A stretch of 64,000 nucleotides of DNA, taken from the NCBI GenBank assembly GCA_001917435.1, contig MNEA01000151.1:1-64000 (forward strand), read 5' to 3'. Position 1 is the first letter of the stretch, and the number at the start of each line of letters is the position of its first letter. The notes under the pieces were generated by a model. The model saw only the letters and a program-made list of their open reading frames with translations. It did not search any database and was not told the origin of the DNA. Shown here piece after piece: positions 18,406 through 26,740 of this stretch. The position numbers and the translations under genes are program-made. The DNA is from Acidobacteria bacterium 13_2_20CM_2_57_6 (lineage in GTDB: Bacteria > Acidobacteriota > Terriglobia > Acidiferrales > UBA7541).

Positions 18406-19660
18406 TTGGCGATGCAGGTTGTGCATGAAGTGTGTTGCGGTTTGGATGTCCATAAGAAAAGCGTGACGGCGTGTGTGCTGTGGGCGGCAGGGCGACGGCG
18501 ACAGACCCGGGAGTTCGGAACGTTTACGCAAGAGCTATTGGAGTTAGCCGATTGGCTGCGCGACTGCGGAGTGACGCATGTGGCGCTGGAGTCAACAGGC
18601 GTGTATTGGAAGCCAGTTTGGAATCTTCTGGAGGGGCAGTTTGAGGTGCTGCTGGTGAATGCACAGCACATCAAAGCGGTGCCGGGGCGGAAGACCGATC
18701 AAAAGGACAGCGAATGGATCGCTGACCTGCTGCAACACGGTTTGTTGCGGGCTAGTTTCGTGCCGCCGACTCCGACGCGGGAACTGCGGGACCTGACCCG
18801 CTATCGAGCGAGTCTGGCACAGGAGATCAACCGCATTGCCAACCGCATACAGAAAGTGCTGGAAGACGCCAATATCAAGCTGGCCTCAGTGGCTACGGAC
18901 ACGTTGGGCGCTTCGGGCCGGGCCATGCTGGAAGCGATCGTGAAGGGCGAACAGGACAGCCAGCGGCTTGCCGAGATGTCGCGGGGGCTGTTGCGCAACA
19001 AGATTCCAGAGTTGCAGCAAGCCCTCGAAGGACGCGTTACCGGGCATCATCGATTCCTGTTGCGCGAACTGCTCGACCATCTCTACTTCGTCGAGTCGAA
19101 GATGCGACGGATCGAGCAGGAGGTCGAAGAGCGCCTGGGCCCTTTCCAGAGTGAGGTCGCGCGGTTGTGCACCATTCCCGGAGTGGACCGCGTGACCGCC
19201 TGGGGATTACTAGCCGAGATCGGATTGGACATGAGCCAGTTCCCGGATGCACAGCACTTGGCGAGTTGGGCGGGACTTTGTCCGGGCAGTCACGAGAGCG
19301 CAGGCAAGCGCAAGAGCGGAAAGATCCGTAAAGGAAGCCTGTGGTTGCGTCGCTGCCTGTGCCAAGGGGCCTGGGCCGTCTCCACGAAGAAGAACAACTA
19401 TTTGTCGGCTCTGTATCGTCGGCTGGCAGCGCGAAGAGGAACGAAACGCGCGACCATTGCGGTCGCCCACAATCTCCTGGTGATTGCCTATTACATCTTG
19501 CGAGACGGAACTTGTTACCGCGACCTGGGGCCAGACTACTTTGATCGCCTGAACCCCGAAGGCCTGCGCCGACGCTTAACCAAACGACTCGAAGGCCTCG
19601 GTTTCAAAGTGAGCTTGGAACCTTTAGCCCAAGTCGTCTAGAAGCGATTTTCTAAGGAAT
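18357..19660 (+). mobile_element. IS110-family insertion sequence, boundaries uncertain
   Basis: One intact transposase gene defines the element. IS110 members lack terminal inverted repeats, so borders cannot be called by symmetry. The 9-mer CTAAGGAAT occurs on both sides (18357-18365 and 19652-19660) and is used here as a provisional limit; a true left end farther upstream, towards 18169, would leave more room for a bridge RNA. The insertion interrupts no recognisable gene: the ADOP permease before it is complete at its C-terminus and the S9 gene after it has its own ribosome site. Confidence 0.4.
18412..19641 (+). CDS. IS110-family transposase (DEDD recombinase)
   Basis: 409 aa, intact. 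The N-terminal RuvC-like DEDD domain has GLDVHKKSVTACVL (first Asp), VALESTGVYWKP (Glu) and GRKTDQKDSEWIADLLQHGLL (last acidic residues). A helical middle is followed by the Tnp_20 domain with CTIPGVDRVTAWGLLAEIG, and SWAGLCPGSHESAGKRKSGKIRKG holding the conserved Ser region. C-terminus RDLGPDYFDRLNPEGLRRRL is typical. The track uses a TTG at 18406; ATG 18412 is better, with GGAAGGAGG 6 bases upstream. Enzymes of this family catalyse seamless, RNA-guided recombination. Confidence 0.95.
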   Translation: MQVVHEVCCGLDVHKKSVTACVLWAAGRRRQTREFGTFTQELLELADWLRDCGVTHVALESTGVYWKPVWNLLEGQFEVLLVNAQHIKAVPGRKTDQKDSEWIADLLQHGLLRASFVPPTPTRELRDLTRYRASLAQEINRIANRIQKVLEDANIKLASVATDTLGASGRAMLEAIVKGEQDSQRLAEMSRGLLRNKIPELQQALEGRVTGHHRFLLRELLDHLYFVESKMRRIEQEVEERLGPFQSEVARLCTIPGVDRVTAWGLLAEIGLDMSQFPDAQHLASWAGLCPGSHESAGKRKSGKIRKGSLWLRRCLCQGAWAVSTKKNNYLSALYRRLAARRGTKRATIAVAHNLLVIAYYILRDGTCYRDLGPDYFDRLNPEGLRRRLTKRLEGLGFKVSLEPLAQVV

Positions 19661-19790
19661 AGCTGATCGCCTCGTCGTCGCGATGAGCGCTCTCGCAGGT
19701 GCATGCATTTTTTCAAACCTACTCCGTCTCTCCCTCTGCTACACTACGCCCCCGGATTGCGTTCCATTTTTCTTCTGAGGAGTTTTGTGC

Positions 19791-21908
19791 ATGAAGACGA
19801 TTCGCTGCCTCGCCCTCGCATCTCTTGTTTTGATTCCGTGGCTGTCCCTCCACGCTCAGGAATCCGCGCCGAAGCCCGCTTCCTCCACTCCCCGCAACAT
19901 CACCATCGACGATTACTTTCAGATTCGCGATGTCTCACAGCCCGAACTGAGTCCCGATGGTCAATGGGTCGCCTATGCCGTGCGCACCCGCATGCTCAAG
20001 GAAGATAAGAACGAGCAGCGCCTCTGGATGGTTTCGACCCACGGCGGCGATCCCATTTCCATGACCGCCGAAGGCGTCTCCTCCTCGCATCCTCGCTGGA
20101 GCCCCGATGGCAAATATCTCGCCTTCCTCTCCTCTCGAAACAATGGCAAAACCCAAGTCTGGCTTCTCAACCGTCTTGGCGGCGAAGCCACTCACCTCAC
20201 CGACACCCCCCAGGGTGTTGACGACTTCGAATGGTCTCCGGACAGCACTCGTCTCGTTCTCATTCTCCGCGATCCCAAGCCCGAGGACTTGGAGGCCGCC
20301 AAAGACAAGGACAAAGATAAGCCCGCTGCCGCTCCAAAGCCCAAAACGCCGCCTCCCTTCGTCATCGATCGTCTCCAATTCAAGCGCGACACCGTCGGCT
20401 ACCTCGACCGTCGTCGCACCCATCTCTACGTCTTCGATGTCGCCTCGAAGAAAACCACGCAAGTGACCTCGGGCGACTTCGACGATTCCGAGCCCGCCTG
20501 GTCTCCCGACGGGCTTTCTCTTGCCTTCTCCAGCAATCGCAGCACGCCCGATCCTGATCGCACCTACAACTCGGACATCTGGGTCGTCGCCGCAAGCAAT
20601 ACCGACAAAGGAGCGCACCTCACACAGATCACTAGCAATCCCGGCCCCGATCGTTCGCCCGCCTGGTCTCCCGACGGCAAATGGATCGCCTTCATCAGCC
20701 AAACGGACTTGAAGGCCATGATTTATGCCACACATCATCTCGCCGTCGCCCCGTCCTCCGGCGGCGAGGCCAAGGTCCTGACTCTTGCATTCGACCGCAG
20801 TATCCGCCGCCCGCGCTTCTCCGCCGACGGCCGCTCCATCTATTTCATCGCTGACGATGACGGCATGCAAAGTCTCTGCCGCATTTCCGTCACCGGCGGT
20901 GAGGTCGCGCGCCCCATTGGCGGACGCCTCTCCGTGGACAGCTATGCACTCGGCAAAGACGGCGCGATCGCTGCGGAGATCGGCATGCTCGATCGTCCCA
21001 ACGAAATCTATCTTTCGAATGAAAAGGATCTCACGCGCCTCACGAAAACGAACGACGCCCTCTTTTCGCAGCTCCGTCTCGCCCAAGCCGACTACGTTCA
21101 TTTCAAAAGCAAAGACGGCACTTCCGTCGCCGGTTATCTCTACAAACCTGTCGACTACACTCCCGGCAAAAAAGTCCCCACGCTCCTCAATCCCCATGGC
21201 GGGCCTGTCGGCCAATATTCCGCTTCCTTTTACCATCTTGCGCAGCTCTATGCTGCCAACGGCTATGCCGCGCTTCTTCCCAATCCCCGCGGATCTTCCG
21301 GCTACGGCCAGAAATTCTGCGAAGCCATTTTTGCCGACTGGGGCAACAAGGATTTTCAGGACGATATGGCCATGGTCGATTACGCGATAGCCCAGGGCAT
21401 CGCCGATCCCGACAAGTTAGGTGTCGGTGGCTGGTCCTATGGAGGCATGTCCACTGACTTCATCATCGCGCAGACCACGCGCTTCAAAGCCGCCATCTCC
21501 GGCGCCGGCATTGCGCTGATGACCAGCGGCTACGGTCACGACCAATACATAAAAGACTATGACTCCGAGTTGGGCCGCCCCTGGGAAAACAAAGCTGTGT
21601 GGGAAAAAATCTCGCCCTACTACCGCGTAAACAGCATCACCACGCCGACGCTTTTCATGGGCGGCGATGTTGACTGGAACGTTCCGATCATCGGCGGTGA
21701 GCAGATGTACCAGGCGCTAAAGAGCCTCGGCCGCACCACGGAGCTCGTCGTCTATCCGGGTGAATTTCACGGCTTCACCACACCCTCTCACCTCAAGGAC
21801 CGCCTGGAGCGCTACCTCGCCTGGTATGCTCACTACGTCAAAGGCGATGGCACGCCGCCGCGCCCCGCCGAACCACAAGCGCAGCCGGCAAAAGCGGGTG
21901 GCGAATGA
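19791..21908 (+). CDS. Exported S9-family prolyl oligopeptidase-like serine peptidase
   Basis: 705 aa. Signal peptide MKTIRCLALASLVLIPWLSLHAQ. Residues about 40-400 form a TolB/WD40-like propeller with repeated SPDGQWVAYAV, SPDGKYLAFLSS, SPDSTRLVL and SPDGKWIAFIS blades. The alpha/beta-hydrolase domain has LLNPHGGPVG (oxyanion region), NPRGSSGYGQKF, the nucleophile elbow GGWSYGGMS, the Asp in GGDVDWNVP and the His in GEFHGF, so the triad is intact. Acts on short peptides outside the cytoplasm. The ATG at 19791 has GAGGAG 8 bases upstream; the track start at 19785 is a TTG. Its stop overlaps the next gene's start. Confidence 0.92.
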   Translation: MKTIRCLALASLVLIPWLSLHAQESAPKPASSTPRNITIDDYFQIRDVSQPELSPDGQWVAYAVRTRMLKEDKNEQRLWMVSTHGGDPISMTAEGVSSSHPRWSPDGKYLAFLSSRNNGKTQVWLLNRLGGEATHLTDTPQGVDDFEWSPDSTRLVLILRDPKPEDLEAAKDKDKDKPAAAPKPKTPPPFVIDRLQFKRDTVGYLDRRRTHLYVFDVASKKTTQVTSGDFDDSEPAWSPDGLSLAFSSNRSTPDPDRTYNSDIWVVAASNTDKGAHLTQITSNPGPDRSPAWSPDGKWIAFISQTDLKAMIYATHHLAVAPSSGGEAKVLTLAFDRSIRRPRFSADGRSIYFIADDDGMQSLCRISVTGGEVARPIGGRLSVDSYALGKDGAIAAEIGMLDRPNEIYLSNEKDLTRLTKTNDALFSQLRLAQADYVHFKSKDGTSVAGYLYKPVDYTPGKKVPTLLNPHGGPVGQYSASFYHLAQLYAANGYAALLPNPRGSSGYGQKFCEAIFADWGNKDFQDDMAMVDYAIAQGIADPDKLGVGGWSYGGMSTDFIIAQTTRFKAAISGAGIALMTSGYGHDQYIKDYDSELGRPWENKAVWEKISPYYRVNSITTPTLFMGGDVDWNVPIIGGEQMYQALKSLGRTTELVVYPGEFHGFTTPSHLKDRLERYLAWYAHYVKGDGTPPRPAEPQAQPAKAGGE

Positions 21909-22972
21909 TGCGCAGCCTCCGTGATTCGACTTTTGGGGCCGTGTTTCTGGCTTCCCTTTGTTGCATGTCCGTTTCGGCGCAATCCAAATTCACCGTCGGC
22001 ACGGCCTCCGCCGGCCCCGGCGAAAAATCCAACGGCACTCTCGAAGTTCCCGCAGGCGTTGACCCCGCCACCAGCATCCCCGTCGTCATCGTCAACGGCG
22101 CCAAGCCCGGCAAAGTCCTGGCGCTTGTCTCCGGTGCCCACGGTACCGAATACGTCTCCATCATTGCCATTGAAAAGCTCATTGCTGCTCTCGATCCCGC
22201 GCAAGTTACCGGTACCGTAATCCTCGTCCCGCTTATCAACATTCAGTCATTCGAACAAAAGGTCCCACACGTCAATCCCGTCGACAACAAAAGCATGAAC
22301 CGCTTTTATCCCGGCAAACCAGACGGCACGCAGACCGAGCGCGCCTCCTACCTCATTACCAGGGAAATCGTCGACCGCTGCGACTATCTCATCGACTATC
22401 ACGGCGGCGACCTGGACGAGAGCCTTCGCCCCTATGCTTACTGGGGTCCCACCGGCCGCGAAGCCCAGGATCGCACCTCAAAAGAAATGGTTCTCGCCTT
22501 CGGCCTCGATCACATCATTATCTGGCGGGAACGCCCCACCGATCCCGCCGCCACTCGCTATCTCGACAACACCGCTTCTGTCCGCGGCAAGCCTTCCATC
22601 GTCGTCGAAGCCGGCTACGCCGGCAGCGTCGAGTCCGACGACGTCGCCCTCCTCGTCAACGGCACTCTCAGCACCATGCGCTCCCTAAAGATGCTTCCCG
22701 GCGACCCCCATCCTATCGAAAATCCCGTCTGGATTGAGAAACTCGTCGATGTCCTTGCCGACGGCTCCGGCATCTGGTATCCGCTCGTCAAGCGCGGCAC
22801 TTACGTCTCCGCCGGAATGAAGCTCGGCACCATCACGGACTACGTCGGCAAAGTCATCGCCGAGCCTCGCGCTCCGGTGTCCGCCGTCGTCCTCCACGTC
22901 AACGCCGTTCCTTCGCTGAAAAAAGGTGACAACATCGCCGACCTCGGCGTCCCCGCCGCTAAAGCTCCTTAA
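21905..22972 (+). CDS. Exported succinylglutamate desuccinylase/aspartoacylase-like (M14 family) protein
   Basis: 355 aa with signal peptide (LRDSTFGAVFLASLCCMSVSAQ). AstE/ASPA-type zinc carboxypeptidase fold: ALVSGAHGTEYVSI carries the HxxE zinc pair, VPLINIQSFEQK and MNRFYPGKPDGTQTERASYLI follow, and DYHGGD supplies the third zinc His. The later segment KPSIVVEAGYAG and a C-terminal beta domain (VLADGSGIWYPLVKRGTYVSAGMKLGTITD) match family members. It would hydrolyse an N-acyl amino acid or similar amide. ATGATG overlaps the S9 stop, so the two are coupled and probably act in the same peptide-scavenging route. Confidence 0.85.
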   Translation: MMRSLRDSTFGAVFLASLCCMSVSAQSKFTVGTASAGPGEKSNGTLEVPAGVDPATSIPVVIVNGAKPGKVLALVSGAHGTEYVSIIAIEKLIAALDPAQVTGTVILVPLINIQSFEQKVPHVNPVDNKSMNRFYPGKPDGTQTERASYLITREIVDRCDYLIDYHGGDLDESLRPYAYWGPTGREAQDRTSKEMVLAFGLDHIIIWRERPTDPAATRYLDNTASVRGKPSIVVEAGYAGSVESDDVALLVNGTLSTMRSLKMLPGDPHPIENPVWIEKLVDVLADGSGIWYPLVKRGTYVSAGMKLGTITDYVGKVIAEPRAPVSAVVLHVNAVPSLKKGDNIADLGVPAAKAP

Positions 22973-22977
22973 TTCTT

Positions 22978-23907
22978 CTACTGCGCGGGCCGCGTCAGCA
23001 ATCCTCGGCTTCGCATCCAATTCGCTAGCAGCTTTGGCCATTCTCCCAGGAAGGGATCGCCCAGATCCAGCCCCACGCCGTGCGGCCCTTTCTCGAAAAT
23101 ATGCAGTTCCGCCGGAACGCCTGCCTTGTGCAGCGCCGCGTAAAACAGCAAGCTGTTTTCCGACGGCACGCTCTTATCTTCGCTCGTCGAGAAAAGAAAC
23201 GTCGGTGGCGTTTGCGCCGTCACGTGTTTCTCATTCGAAAGTTCCTCCAGTTGCCGCGGATCAGCATTCTCACCTAGTAGCGCCTTCGCCGAGCTTCCGC
23301 GCAGTTCCGGCGCCGTGAACGAAATCACGCCGTAACCAAGAATCGCGAAATCTGGCCGGCAGCTCACCCGCTCCATCGGGTCTTCCGCTCCGGAGTTTCC
23401 GCTGTCGAAATGTGTCTCCGCTGTCGAAGCCAGATGCCCTCCCGCCGAAAATCCCATGATTCCGATGCGGTCCGGCAAGACGTCGAACTCATTCGCCCGC
23501 GCTCGCACCATTCGAATCGCTCGCTGCGCATCCCGCAGCTCAATCGGATGGTGATACTGGGGTCCCAATCGGTAAATCAGCACAAACGCCGCCACTCCCA
23601 TCGAATTCAGCCAGTTCGCCACTTGCCGCCCTTCGTGATTCGCCGCCAAGTGCGTGTATCCTCCCCCCGGCGCGATAATCACCGCGGTTCCCGAAGGGTT
23701 TCCATGCGTGGGCGGATAATACGTCAGCGTGGGTTTGTCGCTTTCATCAGAACCCAGCGCTCCAGGCGCGCCGTGTTCCCACAGCAGCATCTTTTGCGGT
23801 TCGCCCGCATCCATCGTCGGCCGCGTCTGCGCGCCAGTCGCGCTTGCAAACGCGCTCAGACACGACAAAACCACGCCTGGTATTACCGCCATGCGTCTTG
23901 TGATCAT
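22978..23907 (-). CDS. Exported alpha/beta hydrolase, esterase/acetylxylan-esterase-like
   Basis: 309 aa, signal peptide RRMAVIPGVVLSCLSAFASATGAQ. The fold shows AVIIAPGGGYTHLA (oxyanion HGG-like turn), VLIYRLGPQYHHPIELRDAQRAIRMVR, nucleophile elbow GIMGFSAGGHLAS, Asp in FSTSEDKSVPSENS, and His in GPHGVGLDLG. This is the BD-FAE/endo-xylanase-associated esterase group, usually acting on acylated sugars or plant polymers. Ends 5 bases from the convergent M14-like gene. Confidence 0.87.
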   Translation of the reverse strand: MITRRMAVIPGVVLSCLSAFASATGAQTRPTMDAGEPQKMLLWEHGAPGALGSDESDKPTLTYYPPTHGNPSGTAVIIAPGGGYTHLAANHEGRQVANWLNSMGVAAFVLIYRLGPQYHHPIELRDAQRAIRMVRARANEFDVLPDRIGIMGFSAGGHLASTAETHFDSGNSGAEDPMERVSCRPDFAILGYGVISFTAPELRGSSAKALLGENADPRQLEELSNEKHVTAQTPPTFLFSTSEDKSVPSENSLLFYAALHKAGVPAELHIFEKGPHGVGLDLGDPFLGEWPKLLANWMRSRGLLTRPAQ

Positions 23908-24036
23908 CAGTTGTGAACCTCTCGCGAAGCCTTATGATCCGGCTGTTTCAGAAATTCTTTCTAACGCTCACTTCAGCGTCATGGCCGGAGCATATCATTT
24001 CGGCCGCAGATCGCCATTTGCGGACCCAAAGAAAAC

Positions 24037-24070
24037 AAAACGGCGCCCCGACCGAGTCGGAGCGCCGTTT
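24037..24070 (-). terminator. Strong bidirectional terminator hairpin
   Basis: AAACGGCGC/GCGCCGTTT arms plus an inner CCGA/TCGG pairing give a long stem. On the minus strand it is followed by TTTTGTTTTC. It ends the small exported-protein gene at 24098. Confidence 0.8.
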
Positions 24071-24097
24071 CTTCTACTCACTTCGAAAAATGCAAAC

Positions 24098-24526
24098 TCA
24101 GTTCTTGCTTGCCGCCTGCTGCGGGGCGTCTTGCCGCGGCGTCATGGACACCACGATATACTCGCGTTCTTTATCGTCGCCGCCTTCCGCCACTCGCAAA
24201 ATCAATTTGTCTTTGTGAATGCGGAATTGCGCCATCTCCCCGATCGGAAGCAGCACCGGGTGCTTGTCATCTTTCGGCCGGATCCGGTAGACCACCCTTT
24301 CGGTCTGCAATACATATTCCTGGCAAAGCACTTCCTGGGTCTTCTTGCTTTGCGCATCCGTGCCCAGCAGTTCACCTGCTACGGACTTTGATCCTTTTTC
24401 CTGCATCCCGCAGGACGTCGAGTCCATTCGCAGCAAAGTCCCTTTTTGATAGTCGGTGTGGTCTTTGGCGGCGCAAACGCCCGCAAAAACCAGGCATGCC
24501 GCGAGCGCATACATCTTGTTCGACAT
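24098..24526 (-). CDS. Small exported protein of unknown function
   Basis: 142 aa. Start chosen at ATG 24526, which gives a clean signal peptide (MSNKMYALAACLVFAGVCAA) and has AAAGGGGA upstream; the track start at 24604 adds an unlikely tail. The mature part is beta-rich and charged (DYQKGTLLRMDSTSCGMQ, CQEYVLQTERVVYRIRPKDDKHPVLLPIGEMAQFRIHKDKLIL) with two Cys that could form a disulphide. I do not recognise a named domain; similar short exported proteins are common in soil Acidobacteriota. A monocistronic unit with its own terminator. Confidence 0.72.
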   Translation of the reverse strand: MSNKMYALAACLVFAGVCAAKDHTDYQKGTLLRMDSTSCGMQEKGSKSVAGELLGTDAQSKKTQEVLCQEYVLQTERVVYRIRPKDDKHPVLLPIGEMAQFRIHKDKLILRVAEGGDDKEREYIVVSMTPRQDAPQQAASKN

Positions 24527-24640
24527 ATGGGTGATCCCCTTTCCCCTCGAACATAAGGGAACCCCAGGGCCTAGAAAATAGAACCAATGTCGCTTTGTGC
24601 TCAATTTCTAAAGGCTGCCGCCCTTCTCCGCGCTCGCCCT

Positions 24641-25219
24641 TTAAAACGCGCCCCGCTTAATCCACGACGAAACTTCCCCCTCCACGGAAAAGTGCGCCCC
24701 GCGGCCATCCTCGAACCGCGTGCCCAGCGAGTAAGCATTCACTTCTAGCGGGATTCCGTCGTATCCGCCGCCGGAAAGGAATCCGCGAACGTAAAGCTCC
24801 GCGAAACGGCCCAAGCCGAGCTGGCGATACTGCTCCGCATGCACCAGTTCGTGGAATAGCACGCCCTCAGAGCACGGTTCGTTCGAGACGATTACATCTT
24901 GGAAGGTTACCGCCGCCATCAGCGCGAAATCGGGCAAGTTGTCAAAGCCCATCGCCCGCAGCATGGGATAGAACGGTGGATTAGGAACCCGCTCGTCTTC
25001 CAGCACGAATAACCGGATCGAGTTCAGCAGGTCGGCCCGGAAAAATGCGCTCAGACTGGATAATTGGTCGCGCGACAAATCAATTCCACGCCCCCAAAAC
25101 CGGCTTCGTTGCTCCGCAATGTACACCTCCGCCGCTTCGCAGATCTCCTTGATTTGCCCGGGTGAGAGATATGGGAGCGGCTTGTGGAACGATGATGTAG
25201 CGTGCTGCGACTGCGCCAT
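24641..25219 (-). CDS. Putative cytoplasmic HExxH metallopeptidase-like protein
   Basis: 192 aa, no signal peptide. The central motif VLFHELVHAEQYRQLG is a zinc-binding HExxH helix, and about 25 residues later GIPLEVNAYSLG provides a candidate Glu third ligand, as in gluzincins. The N-terminal half is helical (LSPGQIKEICEAAEVYIAEQ). I assign no substrate. Start ATG 25219 follows AAGGGGGAAGGG; the track start at 25297 has no such support. Transcribed alone. Confidence 0.7.
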   Translation of the reverse strand: MAQSQHATSSFHKPLPYLSPGQIKEICEAAEVYIAEQRSRFWGRGIDLSRDQLSSLSAFFRADLLNSIRLFVLEDERVPNPPFYPMLRAMGFDNLPDFALMAAVTFQDVIVSNEPCSEGVLFHELVHAEQYRQLGLGRFAELYVRGFLSGGGYDGIPLEVNAYSLGTRFEDGRGAHFSVEGEVSSWIKRGAF

Positions 25220-25478
25220 CGGCCCTTCCCCCTTGTGCGTTGAGATGTTTGAACGTGGGATTCCCCGGGAAGTGCGCACGCTGGGCACGACGCCCACCCA
25301 CCGAAATCTTAAGAGAAACTGAAATTTGCGTCCACAAAATGTTTGTCGATTTGCTACAAGTAAAACCCCCCCGGGCGCAGCGCCGATCCGATTCCATACC
25401 TCACTTGCTGTAACCTTTGCTTCTTTCCCCCCGTAAACTCCTGAGAGCGTTCATTCTGTTCCCAGGGAGGTCAACCCG

Positions 25479-25976
25479 ATGGCTTCATCCGCAATCAAAG
25501 GTCTTGCGTTTGGCGCCGCCCTTTTCGGTGGGCTGCAAGCGGGCGCGACCGCCAATCGAGCCTTCGTCCTGCTGGCCGCGTGGGAACGCCTCGGCGTCAT
25601 TCCGTGGGTGAACTTCACGCGCGCGGAAAACGTCGGCGTTGGGGCACTTTTCTATCCCGTGCTTGGCCTCGCCGCGCTTCTTTTCACGGTTTCCGCCGCG
25701 ATCGCCTTTCGCCTGGACCGCACCGAGCGCGGCTCGCGCCGCTTTCCTGTATACGCAGCGGCTCTGCTGGCGATTGTTTGGGCGACCGTCACTCGCGCGC
25801 TCATTCTCCCGGCCATGTTCGTTCTGCGGGACGCGAGTACCGACACCGCACAACTCCAGCAAATATTCCTAACCGTTTCCCGGTGGTCCGGAGTCAACGA
25901 CGTCCTTCATATCCTCACGTTCGCTCTCAATCTGTGGGCGCTCGCTGTGGTTTTCTCCGGCCCCAACATGAATTGA
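25479..25976 (+). CDS. Four-helix membrane protein, DUF1772-like
   Basis: 165 aa with four hydrophobic segments (IKGLAFGAALFGGLQAGAT, ALFYPVLGLAALLFTVSAAIAF, YAAALLAIVWATVTRALILP, VLHILTFALNLWALAVVF). The arrangement, with an ANRAF pair after helix 1 and a charged loop RLDRTERGSRR, resembles DUF1772/anthrone-oxygenase-like membrane proteins. GGGAGG precedes the ATG. No functional partner is evident nearby. Confidence 0.72.
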   Translation: MASSAIKGLAFGAALFGGLQAGATANRAFVLLAAWERLGVIPWVNFTRAENVGVGALFYPVLGLAALLFTVSAAIAFRLDRTERGSRRFPVYAAALLAIVWATVTRALILPAMFVLRDASTDTAQLQQIFLTVSRWSGVNDVLHILTFALNLWALAVVFSGPNMN

Positions 25977-26039
25977 AACCAACTCGTCCCGTGCCTTCCT
26001 CTCTTCACACCGGAGTTACAACGAGGATAGAGTAAAGCG

Positions 26040-26633
26040 ATGCCGAACGAACCCGTGCGCCTCGAACTCCTTGTCATGCGCGCGGAAGACCAGCGCGTTC
26101 GCCAGGAACTCCTCGACGCCAATGAACTCGGCGGCCATTACGTTCCCCGTATGGAAGCCGTCCACGTCAAGAACGCCGCTCGGCTCCGCGAACTCATCGC
26201 CCAGCACGGCTGGCCGGCCGAAGACCTCGTCGGCAAAGACGGAGCCGAAGCCGCCTGGCTCATTGCGCAGCATGCCATCGGTGAACCGGAGTTCCAGCGT
26301 GACGTCTTGCGGCTTCTGCAATCGTGTGCTGCCGAAAATCGCGTTCCGAAGTGGCACGCCGCCTACCTCGAAGACCGCATCGCTCTTTACGAGCACCGGC
26401 CGCAGCGTTTCGGTACACAATGGCTTGATGACCACCGCGACGGCCGCATTCGTCCCTGGACTCTTGCCGACCCCACCCACGTCAATGACCTCCGCGCCAG
26501 CGTCGGACTTGACCCGCTCCATCCCATCCCTGAACCTGGCCCCGATCTGCCCTCCAGCCAGCGCGCTGATCTCGAAGAGAGCCATCGCTGGTGGCAAGAG
26601 TGGCTCGCCTCTAAAGGTTGGCCTCGGCCCTAG
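26040..26633 (+). CDS. DUF6624-like protein
   Basis: 197 aa, soluble. It contains the pattern typical of this family: LVMRAEDQRVRQEL, then LRELIAQHGWPAEDLVGKDGAEAAWLIAQHA, then YLEDRIALYEHRPQRFGTQW. These charged helical segments with HGWP and WLIAQHA are strongly conserved, but no activity is known to me. Starts 63 bases after the membrane-protein gene on the same strand, so the two may be co-transcribed. Confidence 0.75.
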   Translation: MPNEPVRLELLVMRAEDQRVRQELLDANELGGHYVPRMEAVHVKNAARLRELIAQHGWPAEDLVGKDGAEAAWLIAQHAIGEPEFQRDVLRLLQSCAAENRVPKWHAAYLEDRIALYEHRPQRFGTQWLDDHRDGRIRPWTLADPTHVNDLRASVGLDPLHPIPEPGPDLPSSQRADLEESHRWWQEWLASKGWPRP

Positions 26634-26740
26634 TAACGGCGCGTCTTACTCTTTCGCCTCCGTCACTCCTAGGGATGTGCGTTGACATTGCCGCCCTTCT
26701 CGTTGCAAATGGACACGCAAGAAAATGCCGTGCCTGCTCT

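Noticed and set aside
19935-21236. 433-aa minus-strand ORF
   Set aside because: Antisense shadow of the S9 peptidase.
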